Part shown: positions 31,454 through 41,839 of the stretch, piece by piece
How positions within the stretch are numbered: position 1 is the stretch's first letter
How the letters are laid out: every line of letters starts with the position of its first letter
Assembly (NCBI RefSeq): GCF_000331535.1
Contig: NZ_AMZN01000061.1
Location: forward strand, 1 to 50,489
Length of the DNA: 50,489 bases
DNA from: Fulvivirga imtechensis AK7
GTDB taxonomy: Bacteria > Bacteroidota > Bacteroidia > Cytophagales > Cyclobacteriaceae
Direction: 5' to 3'
Notes under the pieces: generated by a model
Database searches by the model: none
What the model was told of the DNA's origin: nothing
Seen by the model: the letters and a program-made list of their open reading frames with translations, nothing else
Made by a program: the position numbers and the translations under genes

Positions 31454-32620
31454 ATGAATAATACAAAAATAGTAGTTACCTGCTCCCCACGTATAGCCCC
31501 TGTTTTGGAAAAAGAAATTAACCAACTCGGCTACACCGATACTGTGGCCAGTCATCAAAGTGTGGAATTAACAGGCAACTTTGATGACACCCTAAAGCTC
31601 AATATGCACCTGCGAACGGCCAATAGAATATTATTTTTGATCAAGAGTTTTCGTGCTGACCATCCCGATCAATTATACAAAAGGCTAACCAGTATCCCGT
31701 GGGAAGACTATTTTGATGTTGATGGTTATATAAGCATTAAAAGTTTCGTCAGTAATAAATTCATTCAGGATGTTCGCTTCGCCAGCCTGCGAGCAAAAGA
31801 TGCCATTGTAGACCGTTTTTCCGAAAAATTTGGCAAAAGGCCCAACTCCGGGAAAGACTTATCTCAAACAGTCATTTTCCTGCACTGGCAGGATGAAAAT
31901 GCCAGCATTTATATCGATACCTCAGGAGAAACCACTGCTAAGCATGGCTACAGGAAAATACCCATGAAAGCACCAATGATGGAATCTTTGGCTGCTGCTA
32001 CCATCCTGGCTTCTCACTGGAACTGTAATAGTCCCTTTATCAATCCGATGTGTGGCAGTGGCACCCTGGCGATAGAAGCCGCTCTTTTGGCTACAAATCA
32101 TGCCCCGGGGCTATTCAGAGATAACTTTGGTTTCATGCATGTAAAGCTGTACAAACCACATATTTGGGAAGAGCTAAAACACCATGCAAAGCGGCATATT
32201 AAGGACACACTTAATTTTAAGATAATTGCTACAGACCTGAACCCGGAAGCAGTATCTGCGGCACGCTATAATGCTCGTGAAGCAGGGGTAGAAGCATTTA
32301 TCGACTTTGATGTCTGTGATTTTAGAAAAACAGAGGTTCCGGAGGGAGAAGGAGGTGTAATTTTCATTAATCCGGAATATGGTCAGCGCCTGGGAGACGA
32401 AGTTCATTTGACACCGATTTACCAGGAGATCGGAGACTTCTTCAAAAATAAATGCCAGGGTTATACCGGGTACATCTTCACCGGAAATATGAACCTGGCC
32501 AAGAAGATAGGGCTAAGGACCAGGCGTAGAATTGAATTTTTCAACGGTAAGATAGACTGTCGACTTTTGGAATATGAATTATATGCCGGTAGCAAAAAAA
32601 ATATTATCTTGGATAGATGA
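31454..32620 (+). CDS. THUMP-domain SAM-dependent RNA methyltransferase (RlmL N-domain type)
   Basis: This 388-residue cytosolic enzyme resembles the G2445-methylating half of RlmL. Residues 1-150 contain a ferredoxin-like/THUMP RNA-binding part. RKIPMKAPMMESLAAATI leads to the SAM site INPMCGSGTLAIEAALLA, and ATDLNPEAVSAARYNAREAG is motif III. The catalytic NPPY is NPEY here (INPEYGQRLG), which I believe is usual for the Bacteroidota branch. Its stop overlaps the ATG of the patatin gene by 4 bp, so the two are translated together. Confidence 0.9.
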   Translation: MNNTKIVVTCSPRIAPVLEKEINQLGYTDTVASHQSVELTGNFDDTLKLNMHLRTANRILFLIKSFRADHPDQLYKRLTSIPWEDYFDVDGYISIKSFVSNKFIQDVRFASLRAKDAIVDRFSEKFGKRPNSGKDLSQTVIFLHWQDENASIYIDTSGETTAKHGYRKIPMKAPMMESLAAATILASHWNCNSPFINPMCGSGTLAIEAALLATNHAPGLFRDNFGFMHVKLYKPHIWEELKHHAKRHIKDTLNFKIIATDLNPEAVSAARYNAREAGVEAFIDFDVCDFRKTEVPEGEGGVIFINPEYGQRLGDEVHLTPIYQEIGDFFKNKCQGYTGYIFTGNMNLAKKIGLRTRRRIEFFNGKIDCRLLEYELYAGSKKNIILDR

Positions 32621-34938
32621 TCAAGAGGCTGCGAAAGATAGGTAAAAGGTTATATTATTCTTTCCCTGTTCAACTACTGTTAAACCATTTCAAGAGAAAC
32701 CATGTGCTATTGCTGTGCTGGGTGGTACTTTTTGCTATAATTTCCGGTAATTTTGGCAACTACCTGGGCATTCCTTACCTCTTTCTGGATCCTGTATACC
32801 TGAATAAAGTTAACTTCTCGGGCTTTTTTATCATGGGGGTGACTCTGGCAGGCTTTAGTATAGCATTTCATATCACCAGCTATATCACTGATGGCCATCG
32901 CTTTTCATTTATTGGAGTTTTACCAAAGCCGTTTACGGTTTTTAGCCTTAACAACAGCATTATACCATTTATTTTCCTCTTTAGCTATGTGGTGTATATC
33001 ATACAGTACCAGGTATCCAATGAGTTCATTACTGATGATCTCCTCTTTAAAAACCTGTTGGGCTTATTGTCAGGGTATGTTATTATGACACTGGCGATAT
33101 TCATCTACTTGTGGTTTACCAACAATGACATCTTCAAATATGTTGTTTGCAAGGTAGATGAAAAGCTCAAGCAAAACATAAAAGTCACCCGGGCAAGTGC
33201 CATGAAAAAGCTCAATATTGCCAAGAAAAAACAGATAAGAGTGGATAGTTATCTGAATCTTGACTTTGAAGCCAGAAAGGTGGATGATTCAGAAAGATTT
33301 TATGACAGGAATACCATACTGCAAGTATTCGATCAAAACCATTTTAACCTGGTGATCATTGAGCTACTTATCCTGGTGCTTCTTTTATTAATGGGTATTT
33401 TCAGAGACCAGGAAGTATTTCAACTACCGGCAGCGGCCAGTTTTGTCCTCCTTTTAACCATCTTTGTAATGTTCTCAGGTGCATTTTCCTACTGGTTCGG
33501 AAGCTGGTCTCCAACCATCGCAATTATTGTCTTGCTTATTGTCAACTCACTTGTTAAGGAAGGAATGTTCAATAAAACTTACAAAGCATTTGGGTTAGAC
33601 TATTCAACCCAGTTAGCCAGCTATAACCTTCAGCGTATTAATCAGCTCAACAGCAAAACAAATCAGGAGCAGGACAAGCGGGAAACACTGAAGATCCTGG
33701 ACACCTGGAGAAGTAAATTTCCAAAAGAAGAAAAGCCCAGGATGGTGTTTCTGTGCGTTAGTGGTGGCGGACAGCGGGCAGCGTTATGGACGCTTAATGC
33801 TCTGCAAAAGGCTGACAGCACTACTGAAGGACGGTTAATGAAAAATACGATGTTAATCACGGGGGCCTCCGGGGGCCTCATCGGAGCCAGCTATTACCGG
33901 GAGCTCTACCTGAGGCAACTCAGTGACAATACTATTGATCACTATGCAAAACTCTATCGTGATAAGATCGGCAGTGATAATCTCAATGCCATAATCTTTA
34001 GTTTATTGATGAACGATGCTTTTGTAGGCATGCAAAAATTTAAATATAATGGCTATGAGTATGCTAAAGACCGAGGATATACCTTCGAACAGCAGCTCAA
34101 CAAAAACACAGAATTTATACTTGACAAAAAGCTTATCGACTACCGGAAACCCGAAAGAGAAAGTAAGATCCCGATGATGATCATGGCACCTACAATAATT
34201 AATGACGGACGAAAACTTTATATTTCCTCTCAGCATATATCCTATATGATGGAAACGGTAGACTCTACATATACCGGAGAAAAGGTGAGTGGTGTCGAAT
34301 TTTTGAGATTCTTTAAAGAACAGGAGAGCGAAGAATTGAGATTTCTCAGTGGCTTGAGAATGAGCGCCACCTTTCCATACATCACGCCTAATATTACATT
34401 ACCCAGCGAACCCCCCATTGAAATCATGGATGCTGGCATTACTGATAATTTTGGCATTTCTGATGCTGTCAGGTTTTTGTTTGCCTTTAAAGACTGGATC
34501 GCCCAAAATACAAGGGGTGTCGTATTTGTTTCAATAAGAGATTCTGAAAAGAACGGCCCTATCAGCAAAGAAACAAATCTCTCGCTTTTTGAACGCTTCA
34601 CTCTACCTATCAGCAGCATCTATCAAAATTTTGAAAGCCTCCAGGATATTACCAACGATAACAAAATTGAGTATGCCAAATCCTGGTTTAAAGGTGAGAT
34701 AGAGCGGGTTGATATTCAATACATCCCTCAGGATTATGCCAAGGAAAATCTGTCTACATCTGATAGCCTGAGGATGGAGAACGTTCAACGTGCTTCATTA
34801 AGTTGGAGACTTACAGGACGTGAAAAACGAAGTCTGATAGAAAATATCCACACTAAAAAGAATGAAGAGGCCCTTCAAAAGTTAAAGAACCTGCTTAGCG
34901 ATAACTCCGTACCTGCTTCCATTTTGGTCAATCAGTAG
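32617..34938 (+). CDS. Membrane-anchored patatin-like phospholipase
   Basis: This 773-residue protein has an N-terminal membrane part with several helices (to about residue 310, including LLLCWVVLFAIISG and FFIMGVTLAGFSIAF) and a C-terminal patatin domain. The oxyanion loop is GGG383-385-QR, the nucleophile is Ser418 in GASGG, and the catalytic Asp605 is in DAG (usually DGG). This Ser-Asp dyad hydrolyses acyl groups of lipids. It overlaps the methyltransferase gene by 4 bp. The pairing with an rRNA methyltransferase is not functionally obvious. The substrate is unknown. Confidence 0.87.
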   Translation: MIKRLRKIGKRLYYSFPVQLLLNHFKRNHVLLLCWVVLFAIISGNFGNYLGIPYLFLDPVYLNKVNFSGFFIMGVTLAGFSIAFHITSYITDGHRFSFIGVLPKPFTVFSLNNSIIPFIFLFSYVVYIIQYQVSNEFITDDLLFKNLLGLLSGYVIMTLAIFIYLWFTNNDIFKYVVCKVDEKLKQNIKVTRASAMKKLNIAKKKQIRVDSYLNLDFEARKVDDSERFYDRNTILQVFDQNHFNLVIIELLILVLLLLMGIFRDQEVFQLPAAASFVLLLTIFVMFSGAFSYWFGSWSPTIAIIVLLIVNSLVKEGMFNKTYKAFGLDYSTQLASYNLQRINQLNSKTNQEQDKRETLKILDTWRSKFPKEEKPRMVFLCVSGGGQRAALWTLNALQKADSTTEGRLMKNTMLITGASGGLIGASYYRELYLRQLSDNTIDHYAKLYRDKIGSDNLNAIIFSLLMNDAFVGMQKFKYNGYEYAKDRGYTFEQQLNKNTEFILDKKLIDYRKPERESKIPMMIMAPTIINDGRKLYISSQHISYMMETVDSTYTGEKVSGVEFLRFFKEQESEELRFLSGLRMSATFPYITPNITLPSEPPIEIMDAGITDNFGISDAVRFLFAFKDWIAQNTRGVVFVSIRDSEKNGPISKETNLSLFERFTLPISSIYQNFESLQDITNDNKIEYAKSWFKGEIERVDIQYIPQDYAKENLSTSDSLRMENVQRASLSWRLTGREKRSLIENIHTKKNEEALQKLKNLLSDNSVPASILVNQ

Positions 34939-34996
34939 TTGGCACCGTGCGCACAAGGCTAACTAATGATTGTTAGTAAAATCACCAATAATTCAA

Positions 34997-35004
34997 TAAT
35001 TTTG
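34997..35004 (+). promoter_or_regulatory. -7 box before icmF
   Basis: TAATTTTG matches TAnnTTTG exactly. The nearest TTG (34970-34972) is 24 nt upstream, longer than ideal. The leader would be about 35 nt. Confidence 0.45.
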
Positions 35005-35042
35005 CAGCTCAATGCGAAAATTGTAGAACCGATTTTACTGAA

Positions 35043-38000
35043 ATGAAACAAGTTGCTCCATATAAGCCTAAGAATAAGATCAGAATAGTCACTGCTGCCA
35101 GCCTTTTCGATGGCCATGATGCCGCTATCAATATCATGAGGCGGATCATACAAGCCACCGGCTGCGAAGTGATCCATCTCGGCCATGACCGCAGTGTGGA
35201 AGAGGTGGTAAATACTGCCATTCAGGAAGATGCTCAGGCAATTGCTATGACATCATACCAGGGTGGCCATACAGAATATTTCAAATACATGTATGACCTG
35301 CTGAAGGAAAAGGGTGCGGAGCACATCAAAATATTTGGCGGTGGCGGTGGCGTGATACTACCGGAAGAAATTAAGGAGCTGCATGATTATGGCATCGCCC
35401 GTATTTACTCCCCTGATGATGGAAGAGCGATGGGCTTGCAGGGAATGATCAACGACATGGTTGAAAAAAGCGATTTCCCAACCGGGAAAAATCTTAATGG
35501 AGAAGTGAGTCACCTGCCTGAAAAAGACCCGAAGGCCATAGCCAGACTTATATCTGCAGCAGAAAATTACCCGGAGGAATCCAGGGCTGATCTGCTGCAA
35601 GTTCATGAAAAAGCCGAAAAAGTAGCCACTCCCGTGCTGGGCATTACCGGAACTGGAGGTGCAGGGAAATCATCGCTGGTAGATGAACTGGTGAGGCGAT
35701 TTTTGATCGATTTCAAAGACAAGACCATTGCTATAGTTTCAGTAGACCCTTCCAAGCGCAAAACAGGTGGCGCCCTTTTAGGTGACAGGATACGGATGAA
35801 TGCCATCAGAAATAACAGGGTATACATGCGATCGCTTGCCACCCGGCAGTCGAACCTGGCACTATCCAAGCACGTCAGTGAGGCTATTCAGGTGCTTAAA
35901 GCCGCTGAATATGATCTGATCATTCTGGAAACGTCAGGTATCGGTCAGTCTGATACTGAAATTACCGATCACTCTGATGTTAGCCTGTATGTAATGACCC
36001 CGGAATACGGAGCTGCCACTCAGTTGGAAAAGATAGATATGTTAGACTTTGCTGATATCATCGCTATCAACAAATTCGACAAAAGAGGATCCCTTGATGC
36101 GTTGAGGGATGTTAAGAAGCAATATAAGCGTAATCACGGCCTTTGGGAGGTAAAAGATGATGATATACCTGTGTTTGGCACCATAGCCTCACAGTTTAAT
36201 GATCCGGGTATGAACAGGCTGTATAAGGAGATTATGGATGTGATCGTAAAGAAAACCGATGCTCCGTTGAAATCTACTTTTGAGATCACCAATGAAATGT
36301 CGGAGAAGATATTTGTGATCCCTCCGAACAGAACAAGATACCTGTCTGAGATCTCTGAGAACAATCGAAATTACGACCAATGGGTGCTTACCCAGGCCGA
36401 GGTAGCCCAAAAGCTGTACAGCATCAGGAAATCAATAGACACATTAAAACAATCGGAAATCGATGACAGGGACAGGTTGATAAAAGGGTTAGAAGAGTCA
36501 TATGAAAAAATTGCCCTTGACTTTGACCCCCGAAACAAAAAAATACTGGAAGACTGGAGCGACAAACAGAAGAAGTACAAAGATCTGGTATACACGTTTA
36601 AGGTAAGAGACAAGGAGATCTCCATCCAAACACATACAGAATCGCTGTCTCACAGTCAGGTTCCCAAAGTGGCGCTGCCAAAATACGAGGCCTGGGGCGA
36701 CCTGCTAAAATGGTGCCTGCAGGAAAATGTACCTGGCGAGTTTCCTTACACTGCAGGTATTTATCCTTTCAAACGTGAAGGCGAGGATCCCACCAGAATG
36801 TTTGCCGGAGAAGGCGGACCAGAAAGAACGAACAGGCGATTCCACTATGTGAGTCTGGATATGCCTGCGAAGAGACTTTCAACAGCATTCGACTCAGTAA
36901 CGTTGTATGGTAATGATCCTGATTACAGACCTGATATCTATGGCAAAATAGGTAATTCCGGTGTTTCCATCTGCTGCCTGGACGATGCCAAAAAGCTTTA
37001 CTCCGGATTTAACCTGGCTGACCCGAAGACCTCTGTCTCCATGACCATCAACGGTCCGGCACCGATGCTGCTCGGCTTCTTTATGAATGCTGCTATAGAC
37101 CAGCAGTGTGAGGTCTATATTAAAGAACAGGGGCTGGAAAAAGAGGTGGAGAAAAAGATTAAGGAGCTCTACAAAGGAAGAGAAGATGAACGCCCCTCCT
37201 ATCAGGGTCAATTGCCACAGGGAAATGATGGACTGGGACTCATGCTATTGGGCGTAACCGGTGATCAGGTACTACCAAAAGATGTTTACGAAAATATTAA
37301 ACAAAAAACACTCAGTGCCGTAAGGGGCACTGTACAGGCAGATATATTAAAAGAAGATCAGGCACAGAATACCTGCATTTTCTCCACGGAATTTGCCCTC
37401 AGACTGATGGGTGATGTACAGGAGTATTTCATCAACAAAAATGTACGCAACTTCTATTCAGTATCTATCTCAGGATATCATATTGCTGAGGCAGGGGCTA
37501 ATCCAATCACACAATTAGCCTTTACCCTGGCTAACGGCTTCACCTACGTGGAATACTACCTGAGCAGAGGGATGGATATCAATAAATTTGCTCCGAACCT
37601 GTCATTCTTCTTTTCCAATGGTATAGACCCTGAATATGCTGTGATCGGTCGTGTAGCAAGGAGGATATGGTCAAAGGCCATGAGAGAAAAATACGGGGCG
37701 GATGCCCGCTCGCAGATGCTCAAATATCACATCCAGACCTCCGGGCGGTCTCTGCATGCCCAGGAGATAGATTTCAATGATATACGCACCACCCTGCAAG
37801 CGCTCTATGCCATTTATGACAATTGCAACTCATTGCATACCAATGCCTACGATGAGGCTATCACAACACCAACGGAGGACTCTGTAAGGAGAGCAATGGC
37901 CATCCAGTTGATCATCAATAAAGAGCTGGGGCTGGCGAAAAATGAAAATCCGTTACAAGGATCTTTCATCATCGAAGAGTTGACAGACCTGGTAGAAGAG

Positions 38001-38423
38001 GCTGTACTGAGCGAATTCGACAGGATTACCGAACGTGGCGGTGTGCTTGGAGCAATGGAAACGATGTACCAGCGAAGTAAAATCCAGGAAGAAAGCCTGC
38101 ACTACGAGACGCTAAAGCACTCCGGAGAATATCCGATCATCGGTGTAAACACCTTCCTAAGCTCTAAAGGTTCTCCTACGGTAATTCCTCAAGAGGTAAT
38201 CAGGGCTACTAAAGAAGAAAAAGAATACCAGATCCGGATGCTCGGAAATCTTCACAAGCACTACGAGCAAAAGGCCAAAACCGAATTACAAAAAGTACAA
38301 CAAACGGCTATTCAGAACCACAACATTTTCGAGGCACTCATGGATGCATGTAAAGTGTGTTCTTTAGGGCAGATCACTGAAGCTTTGTTTGAAGTGGGGG
38401 GGCAATACAGGAGGAATATGTAA
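35043..38423 (+). CDS. icmF: Fused isobutyryl-CoA mutase / G-protein chaperone IcmF
   Basis: This 1126-residue coenzyme-B12 enzyme joins three parts. An N-terminal cobalamin-binding domain (residues 10-150) has DGH and the [16 protein letters not shown] segment. A MeaI/ArgK-type GTPase chaperone follows with Walker A G203-x4-GKS210 and [20 protein letters not shown]. The large acyl-CoA mutase barrel spans about 560-1100 ([68 protein letters not shown]). It interconverts isobutyryl- and butyryl-CoA-type substrates, and the GTPase guards B12 loading. It is complete and stands alone. A separate methylmalonyl-CoA mutase is not in the window. Confidence 0.94.
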   Translation: MKQVAPYKPKNKIRIVTAASLFDGHDAAINIMRRIIQATGCEVIHLGHDRSVEEVVNTAIQEDAQAIAMTSYQGGHTEYFKYMYDLLKEKGAEHIKIFGGGGGVILPEEIKELHDYGIARIYSPDDGRAMGLQGMINDMVEKSDFPTGKNLNGEVSHLPEKDPKAIARLISAAENYPEESRADLLQVHEKAEKVATPVLGITGTGGAGKSSLVDELVRRFLIDFKDKTIAIVSVDPSKRKTGGALLGDRIRMNAIRNNRVYMRSLATRQSNLALSKHVSEAIQVLKAAEYDLIILETSGIGQSDTEITDHSDVSLYVMTPEYGAATQLEKIDMLDFADIIAINKFDKRGSLDALRDVKKQYKRNHGLWEVKDDDIPVFGTIASQFNDPGMNRLYKEIMDVIVKKTDAPLKSTFEITNEMSEKIFVIPPNRTRYLSEISENNRNYDQWVLTQAEVAQKLYSIRKSIDTLKQSEIDDRDRLIKGLEESYEKIALDFDPRNKKILEDWSDKQKKYKDLVYTFKVRDKEISIQTHTESLSHSQVPKVALPKYEAWGDLLKWCLQENVPGEFPYTAGIYPFKREGEDPTRMFAGEGGPERTNRRFHYVSLDMPAKRLSTAFDSVTLYGNDPDYRPDIYGKIGNSGVSICCLDDAKKLYSGFNLADPKTSVSMTINGPAPMLLGFFMNAAIDQQCEVYIKEQGLEKEVEKKIKELYKGREDERPSYQGQLPQGNDGLGLMLLGVTGDQVLPKDVYENIKQKTLSAVRGTVQADILKEDQAQNTCIFSTEFALRLMGDVQEYFINKNVRNFYSVSISGYHIAEAGANPITQLAFTLANGFTYVEYYLSRGMDINKFAPNLSFFFSNGIDPEYAVIGRVARRIWSKAMREKYGADARSQMLKYHIQTSGRSLHAQEIDFNDIRTTLQALYAIYDNCNSLHTNAYDEAITTPTEDSVRRAMAIQLIINKELGLAKNENPLQGSFIIEELTDLVEEAVLSEFDRITERGGVLGAMETMYQRSKIQEESLHYETLKHSGEYPIIGVNTFLSSKGSPTVIPQEVIRATKEEKEYQIRMLGNLHKHYEQKAKTELQKVQQTAIQNHNIFEALMDACKVCSLGQITEALFEVGGQYRRNM

Positions 38424-38441
38424 GAAGGGAAGCAATGACTT

Positions 38442-38655
38442 AACCCACCCCTGCCCCTCCTGGAGGGATTTTGGACAGCAGTCCCTATAAAAGTGTGGAT
38501 AGTCTCACAGCAGACCAGATTGAGGGTTAGTATTTTATTTGTAAAATAAAGCAAACTTCAATTTCGGGCACATACTTATACCACAAGTCAAACCCTTCCT
38601 ATAAACACAGGCCCAATCCCCTCCTGGGAGCTCCTGGGAGGGGCAGGGGTGGGTT
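38442..38655. mobile_element. 214-bp element bounded by a perfect 19-bp inverted repeat
   Basis: AACCCACCCCTGCCCCTCC (38442-38460) is exactly complementary to 38637-38655. Each end continues into a TCCTGGAGG-like smaller palindrome. The interior is AT-rich and non-coding. It lies between the icmF stop and the convergent LON gene, and resembles a MITE or a large palindromic spacer element. Confidence 0.6.
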
Positions 38656-38689
38656 TCCCCCGCAAAAACAGATCCCCGCTTGAAAGCCA

Positions 38690-39280
38690 TTAATTTAAAT
38701 AGAAATTATCCTTATGTTTCAGTTCCTGCTGCAGGATGAATTTTTGATACTTCAAACGTTCACGGAGGAAGCTTTCCCGCTTATCATTGGTCAGGAGCCT
38801 CAGGTATTTTAACCTATCTCCAATATCCAGATTTAACTCGTTGGCAATGTCGTGTATATTAAAATCCGTGCCTACATCGGACACCTTCTTTAACGCCATA
38901 TAAGCTCTGAACTCATCCGAAAACCGCTGACTCACCTGCTGCTCAGCATTGACATGAAGCATGTATACTTCACCCCCGGGATAAGGCTTAGGGAGCCATT
39001 GGTTATAAAATTTGGTCAGTAAAAAAGTATCGATACATTTCGTCACCACATCGGATTCTCCGCTATCGTAACGCTTTAGTATTCCTTCGAGCTTCATGAG
39101 TGAACCGATCCTGTCGGTATTCAGTCCATGGGTGTAGTAAATACCAAAAACACCTCCTTTGTCTTCAATATCCTGAAGTAGTTCGCGATATCTGTTTTCG
39201 AAAATATGTAAAGGAATAAGCTCGTTGGGAAGCGGAAGAATCGATAAAGGGAAAACGGGTATTTCAACTAATTGTTCCAT
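38690..39280 (-). CDS. LON peptidase substrate-binding domain protein
   Basis: This 196-residue cytosolic protein corresponds to the N-terminal domain of Lon only. It has the family start IPVFPLSILPLPNELIPLHIFENRYRELLQD and a beta-rich first half, then a helical second half (LNLDIGDRLKYLRLLTNDKRESFLRERL). The ATPase and peptidase domains are absent, as is usual for these stand-alone proteins. They are assumed to bind unfolded peptides. It lies 159 bp upstream of the acetyltransferase pseudogene on the same strand. Confidence 0.9.
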   Translation of the reverse strand: MEQLVEIPVFPLSILPLPNELIPLHIFENRYRELLQDIEDKGGVFGIYYTHGLNTDRIGSLMKLEGILKRYDSGESDVVTKCIDTFLLTKFYNQWLPKPYPGGEVYMLHVNAEQQVSQRFSDEFRAYMALKKVSDVGTDFNIHDIANELNLDIGDRLKYLRLLTNDKRESFLRERLKYQKFILQQELKHKDNFYLN

Positions 39281-39439
39281 TGAAAATATAACACCCCCTG
39301 TAGCGGAATGTTACAGATTTTTTAACCCTCTACCATTGTATTTTTCCAGACTGACCTAAAAAAACATCACCCCAAAAAGCAAAATTGAATATGGCACATT
39401 GACTAATAATAAGTTAGCCATTTATCTCCACTATTATGG

Positions 39440-39907
39440 CTACCACTTCAATTCCATATAAATATCCGATCTGGAATATACCGACTGCGCGAAGGGAGGT
39501 TCCTTCTCCTCAAAACCCAGCTTTCGGTATAGGCTAAGGGTCGGTAGTAGTTGTCTGTTAGACTCCAGATATACAACTTTGGCTCCTTTTTGCCTTGCTT
39601 TTTCCAATATTGCCAGCCCAAGCTTTTTACCTATCTGCAGGCCCTGAGCTTTGGGTGTAACAGCCATTTTTGTCAGCTCATATACATCGTCTTTATACTT
39701 TTTTCAAGCACAGGTACCCACTACCCGACCCTGCCAAAGTGCGAATATAACGTCCTCTCCCGGCGCTATTATTTTTTCAAACGGCTGATCGAGGATAGGC
39801 AGATCTATTGGCTCCACCGTGAAATATTGCTCCAGCCACTCCACGTTAAGACTCTTGAAATACCGGGAATATTCGGGAGCATAGTCTATGATCGTTACAT
39901 CATTCAT
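39440..39907 (-). pseudogene. GNAT acetyltransferase interrupted by one in-frame TGA
   Basis: Read as one frame from ATG 39907, the protein runs MNDVTIIDYAPEYSRYFKSL ... RVVGTCA, then TGA (codon 68, plus-strand 39704-39706), then KKYKDDVYELTKMAVTPKAQ through YMELKW to the stop at 39440. Both halves lie in the same frame and together make a complete 155-codon GNAT domain. The second half has the acetyl-CoA loop KMAVTPKAQGLQIGKKL. Relatives have a hydrophobic residue, typically Leu, at the TGA, so a single TTA-to-TGA change explains it. No selenocysteine context is expected. A sequencing error is the main alternative. Confidence 0.85.
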
Positions 39908-40097
39908 TCTTAAACTTCTTATGATTTTGCAATAAACGAACTGCTTCTTTGGGCAAAACCTTTAACATCAGAGATTTTCAACTTATTTTTGGCGCTGATT
40001 TATCCATAAGCAATCCAAAAGTGCAGGTCACATTTGAATTTATACGCAATGGATGAAAACCTGGTTAACGCTTTTTACCTAATAAAAAAATTAAGAC

Positions 40098-40505
40098 ATG
40101 TACACCAAGACTACCACACGCTACCTTTCTGACTATGAATATGAATCAGCCAATGAAAAAGGCAATAAGGTGATCATTGACATGAAAGATGTTGGCAAAA
40201 TTCACCAGTCTCCCATGGAGTTGGTATTGTCGGCATTGTCGGGATGTGTTGCTGTAGAAGTAGCGCTTACTATACAGAAAAGGAGAAAGACACTAAAAGA
40301 CCTGGTGATAGAGGCAGAGGGAAAACGAAGAGACGATGCACCGCGGTACTATACGGATATTCACCTCAAATTTATTGTTACGTCTCCGGATGCAACAAAT
40401 GAAGAGGTTGAGAAGCTCACCAAACTTAGCCTTGAAAAATATTGCTCTGTTGCTTCTTCCCTTAAGGCCAACATCACTTTTAGCACTGAAATTATTCGGG
40501 AGTGA
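40098..40505 (+). CDS. OsmC family peroxiredoxin-like protein
   Basis: This 135-residue cytosolic dimeric protein reduces organic hydroperoxides with two conserved cysteines, C50 (LSALSGCVAVEVALT) and C116 (LEKYCSVASSL). Both are present in the right contexts, and the length is normal. A clear promoter is not visible. It is convergent with hutI, with only 5 bp between the stop codons, so the two genes share a 3' boundary without a visible hairpin. Confidence 0.92.
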   Translation: MYTKTTTRYLSDYEYESANEKGNKVIIDMKDVGKIHQSPMELVLSALSGCVAVEVALTIQKRRKTLKDLVIEAEGKRRDDAPRYYTDIHLKFIVTSPDATNEEVEKLTKLSLEKYCSVASSLKANITFSTEIIRE

Positions 40506-40510
40506 TCCAG

Positions 40511-41770
40511 CTATTCAGGTATTGAAAAAAAATTCGACCGTATGATCTCTCCATTAAGTATGGTGGCATCTATCAGGTTTGCGCCAAATGCATAAGGCAT
40601 ATAGGCGTAAGAAGGTATTTCAGAGGTAATAAATACGTTAGCTACCTTTCCCTTTGTTATGCTCCCATAGTCATTCTGTAGCTCTATGGCATATGCTGAG
40701 TTGATGGTGCCCGAATTTATGGCCTCCTCGGGGGTCATTTTCATTTTTATGCATGCCAGTGAAAGCATAAAAGGCATCTTACCACAAGGGGCACTTCCGG
40801 GATTGTAATCCGTAGCGAGCGCCACCGGAAGACCTGCCTCGATCATTTTTCGCGCAGGAGGGTATGTCATGTTTAGAAAAAATGCAGCCCCCGGCAGTAA
40901 TGTAGGCATTACGTCTGTATTTTGCAGCGCAGTGATCTCTTCTTCACCCATACTCTCCAGGTGATCTACACTTAACGCACCCGTTTTCACACCTACTTGC
41001 ACCCCTCCGGAAATATGCAATTGGTTAGCATGTATCTTTGGCCTCATCCCATATTTTTTGCCCGCCTCCATGATGTCTTCCGTCTCTTCGGGGGTAAAAA
41101 AGCCTTTTTCACAAAAAGCATCTATATAATCGGCCAGTCCTTCCGCAGCTACAGCCGGTATCATTTCCTCCTTGATAAGCTTGATATAATCATTTCGATC
41201 AGAATACTCCTTCGGAATAGCGTGAGCGCCCAAAAAAGTAGTTTTCACCCGCAGAGGAGTGTTTTCCTCCAGGCGCTTTGCCACCCGTAGCATTTTGATC
41301 TCGTCTTTTGTAGTCAGACCGTACCCGCTCTTTATTTCAACAGCCCCGGTACCGAAACCGATGATCTCCTCGGCACGGATCATGGCACGTTCCAACAGTT
41401 CATCTTCAGTAGTTTGCTGCAGTTTTTTTGCGGAATTCAGGATACCGCCACCCTTAGCAGCTATCTCCTGATATGACATTCCCTTGATCTTGTATACAAA
41501 CTCCTCCTCCCTGCTGGCAGCAAATACCAGATGCGTATGAGAATCCACAAATGAAGGAAAAACAAATCTGCCTGAGGCATTGATGATCTCATCGGCGTTA
41601 ATGAGAGGCATCTCTTCCATTGCTCCATAGTTTTCGATCTTGCCGTCCTTCAGATGCAAAAAGGCATTCTCCAATACCGGCAAATGCGCCATATCGACTC
41701 CTGCAACCCACCTGGGGCTTTTCTCTCTTACCTGTACCAGACCTTTGATGTTTTGAATGAGTATTTCCAT
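40511..41770 (-). CDS. hutI: Imidazolonepropionase
   Basis: This 419-residue cytosolic amidohydrolase opens 4-imidazolone-5-propionate to N-formimino-glutamate in the third step of histidine degradation. The metal-binding FVDSHTHLVFAASREEEFVYKIKG, KSGYGLTTKDEIKMLRV, TFLGAHAIP, and HANQLHISGGVQVGVKTGALSVDHLE (catalytic His/Asp) blocks are intact. The family start MEILIQNIKGL fixes the ATG at 41770. The 16 codons before it read through promoter DNA. A -7 box TATTTTTG ends 4 bp before the ATG, so the mRNA is probably leaderless. Confidence 0.94.
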   Translation of the reverse strand: MEILIQNIKGLVQVREKSPRWVAGVDMAHLPVLENAFLHLKDGKIENYGAMEEMPLINADEIINASGRFVFPSFVDSHTHLVFAASREEEFVYKIKGMSYQEIAAKGGGILNSAKKLQQTTEDELLERAMIRAEEIIGFGTGAVEIKSGYGLTTKDEIKMLRVAKRLEENTPLRVKTTFLGAHAIPKEYSDRNDYIKLIKEEMIPAVAAEGLADYIDAFCEKGFFTPEETEDIMEAGKKYGMRPKIHANQLHISGGVQVGVKTGALSVDHLESMGEEEITALQNTDVMPTLLPGAAFFLNMTYPPARKMIEAGLPVALATDYNPGSAPCGKMPFMLSLACIKMKMTPEEAINSGTINSAYAIELQNDYGSITKGKVANVFITSEIPSYAYMPYAFGANLIDATILNGEIIRSNFFSIPE

Positions 41771-41774
41771 ACCA

Positions 41775-41782
41775 CAAAAATA
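41775..41782 (-). promoter_or_regulatory. -7 box of hutI inside an upstream terminator's T-run
   Basis: On the minus strand it reads TATTTTTG (exact TAnnTTTG), 4 bp before the hutI ATG. It is at the same time part of the T-run of the terminator at 41783-41814. Confidence 0.5.
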
Positions 41783-41814
41783 AAAAAGGCCGATACTTCT
41801 GTGGTACCCGCCTT
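41783..41814 (-). terminator. Terminator of the gene at 41840
   Basis: The minus-strand stem GGCGGGTAC / GTATCGGCC (plus 41804-41812 and 41788-41796) has one mismatch and one wobble pair. It is followed by TTTTTTATTTTT. It lies 26 bp beyond the stop. Confidence 0.65.
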
Positions 41815-41839
41815 CCATTATTATTATTAATATTTTCTT

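Noticed and set aside
32341-32400. NPEY in place of NPPY in the RlmL-like enzyme as a loss of function
   Set aside because: All other motifs are intact, and I recall the Glu variant as common in Bacteroidota homologues, so it is not evidence of decay.
39704-39706. Selenocysteine at the in-frame TGA of the acetyltransferase
   Set aside because: The GNAT family has no redox Cys/Sec at this place, relatives carry a hydrophobic residue, and no SECIS-like hairpin is evident just downstream.
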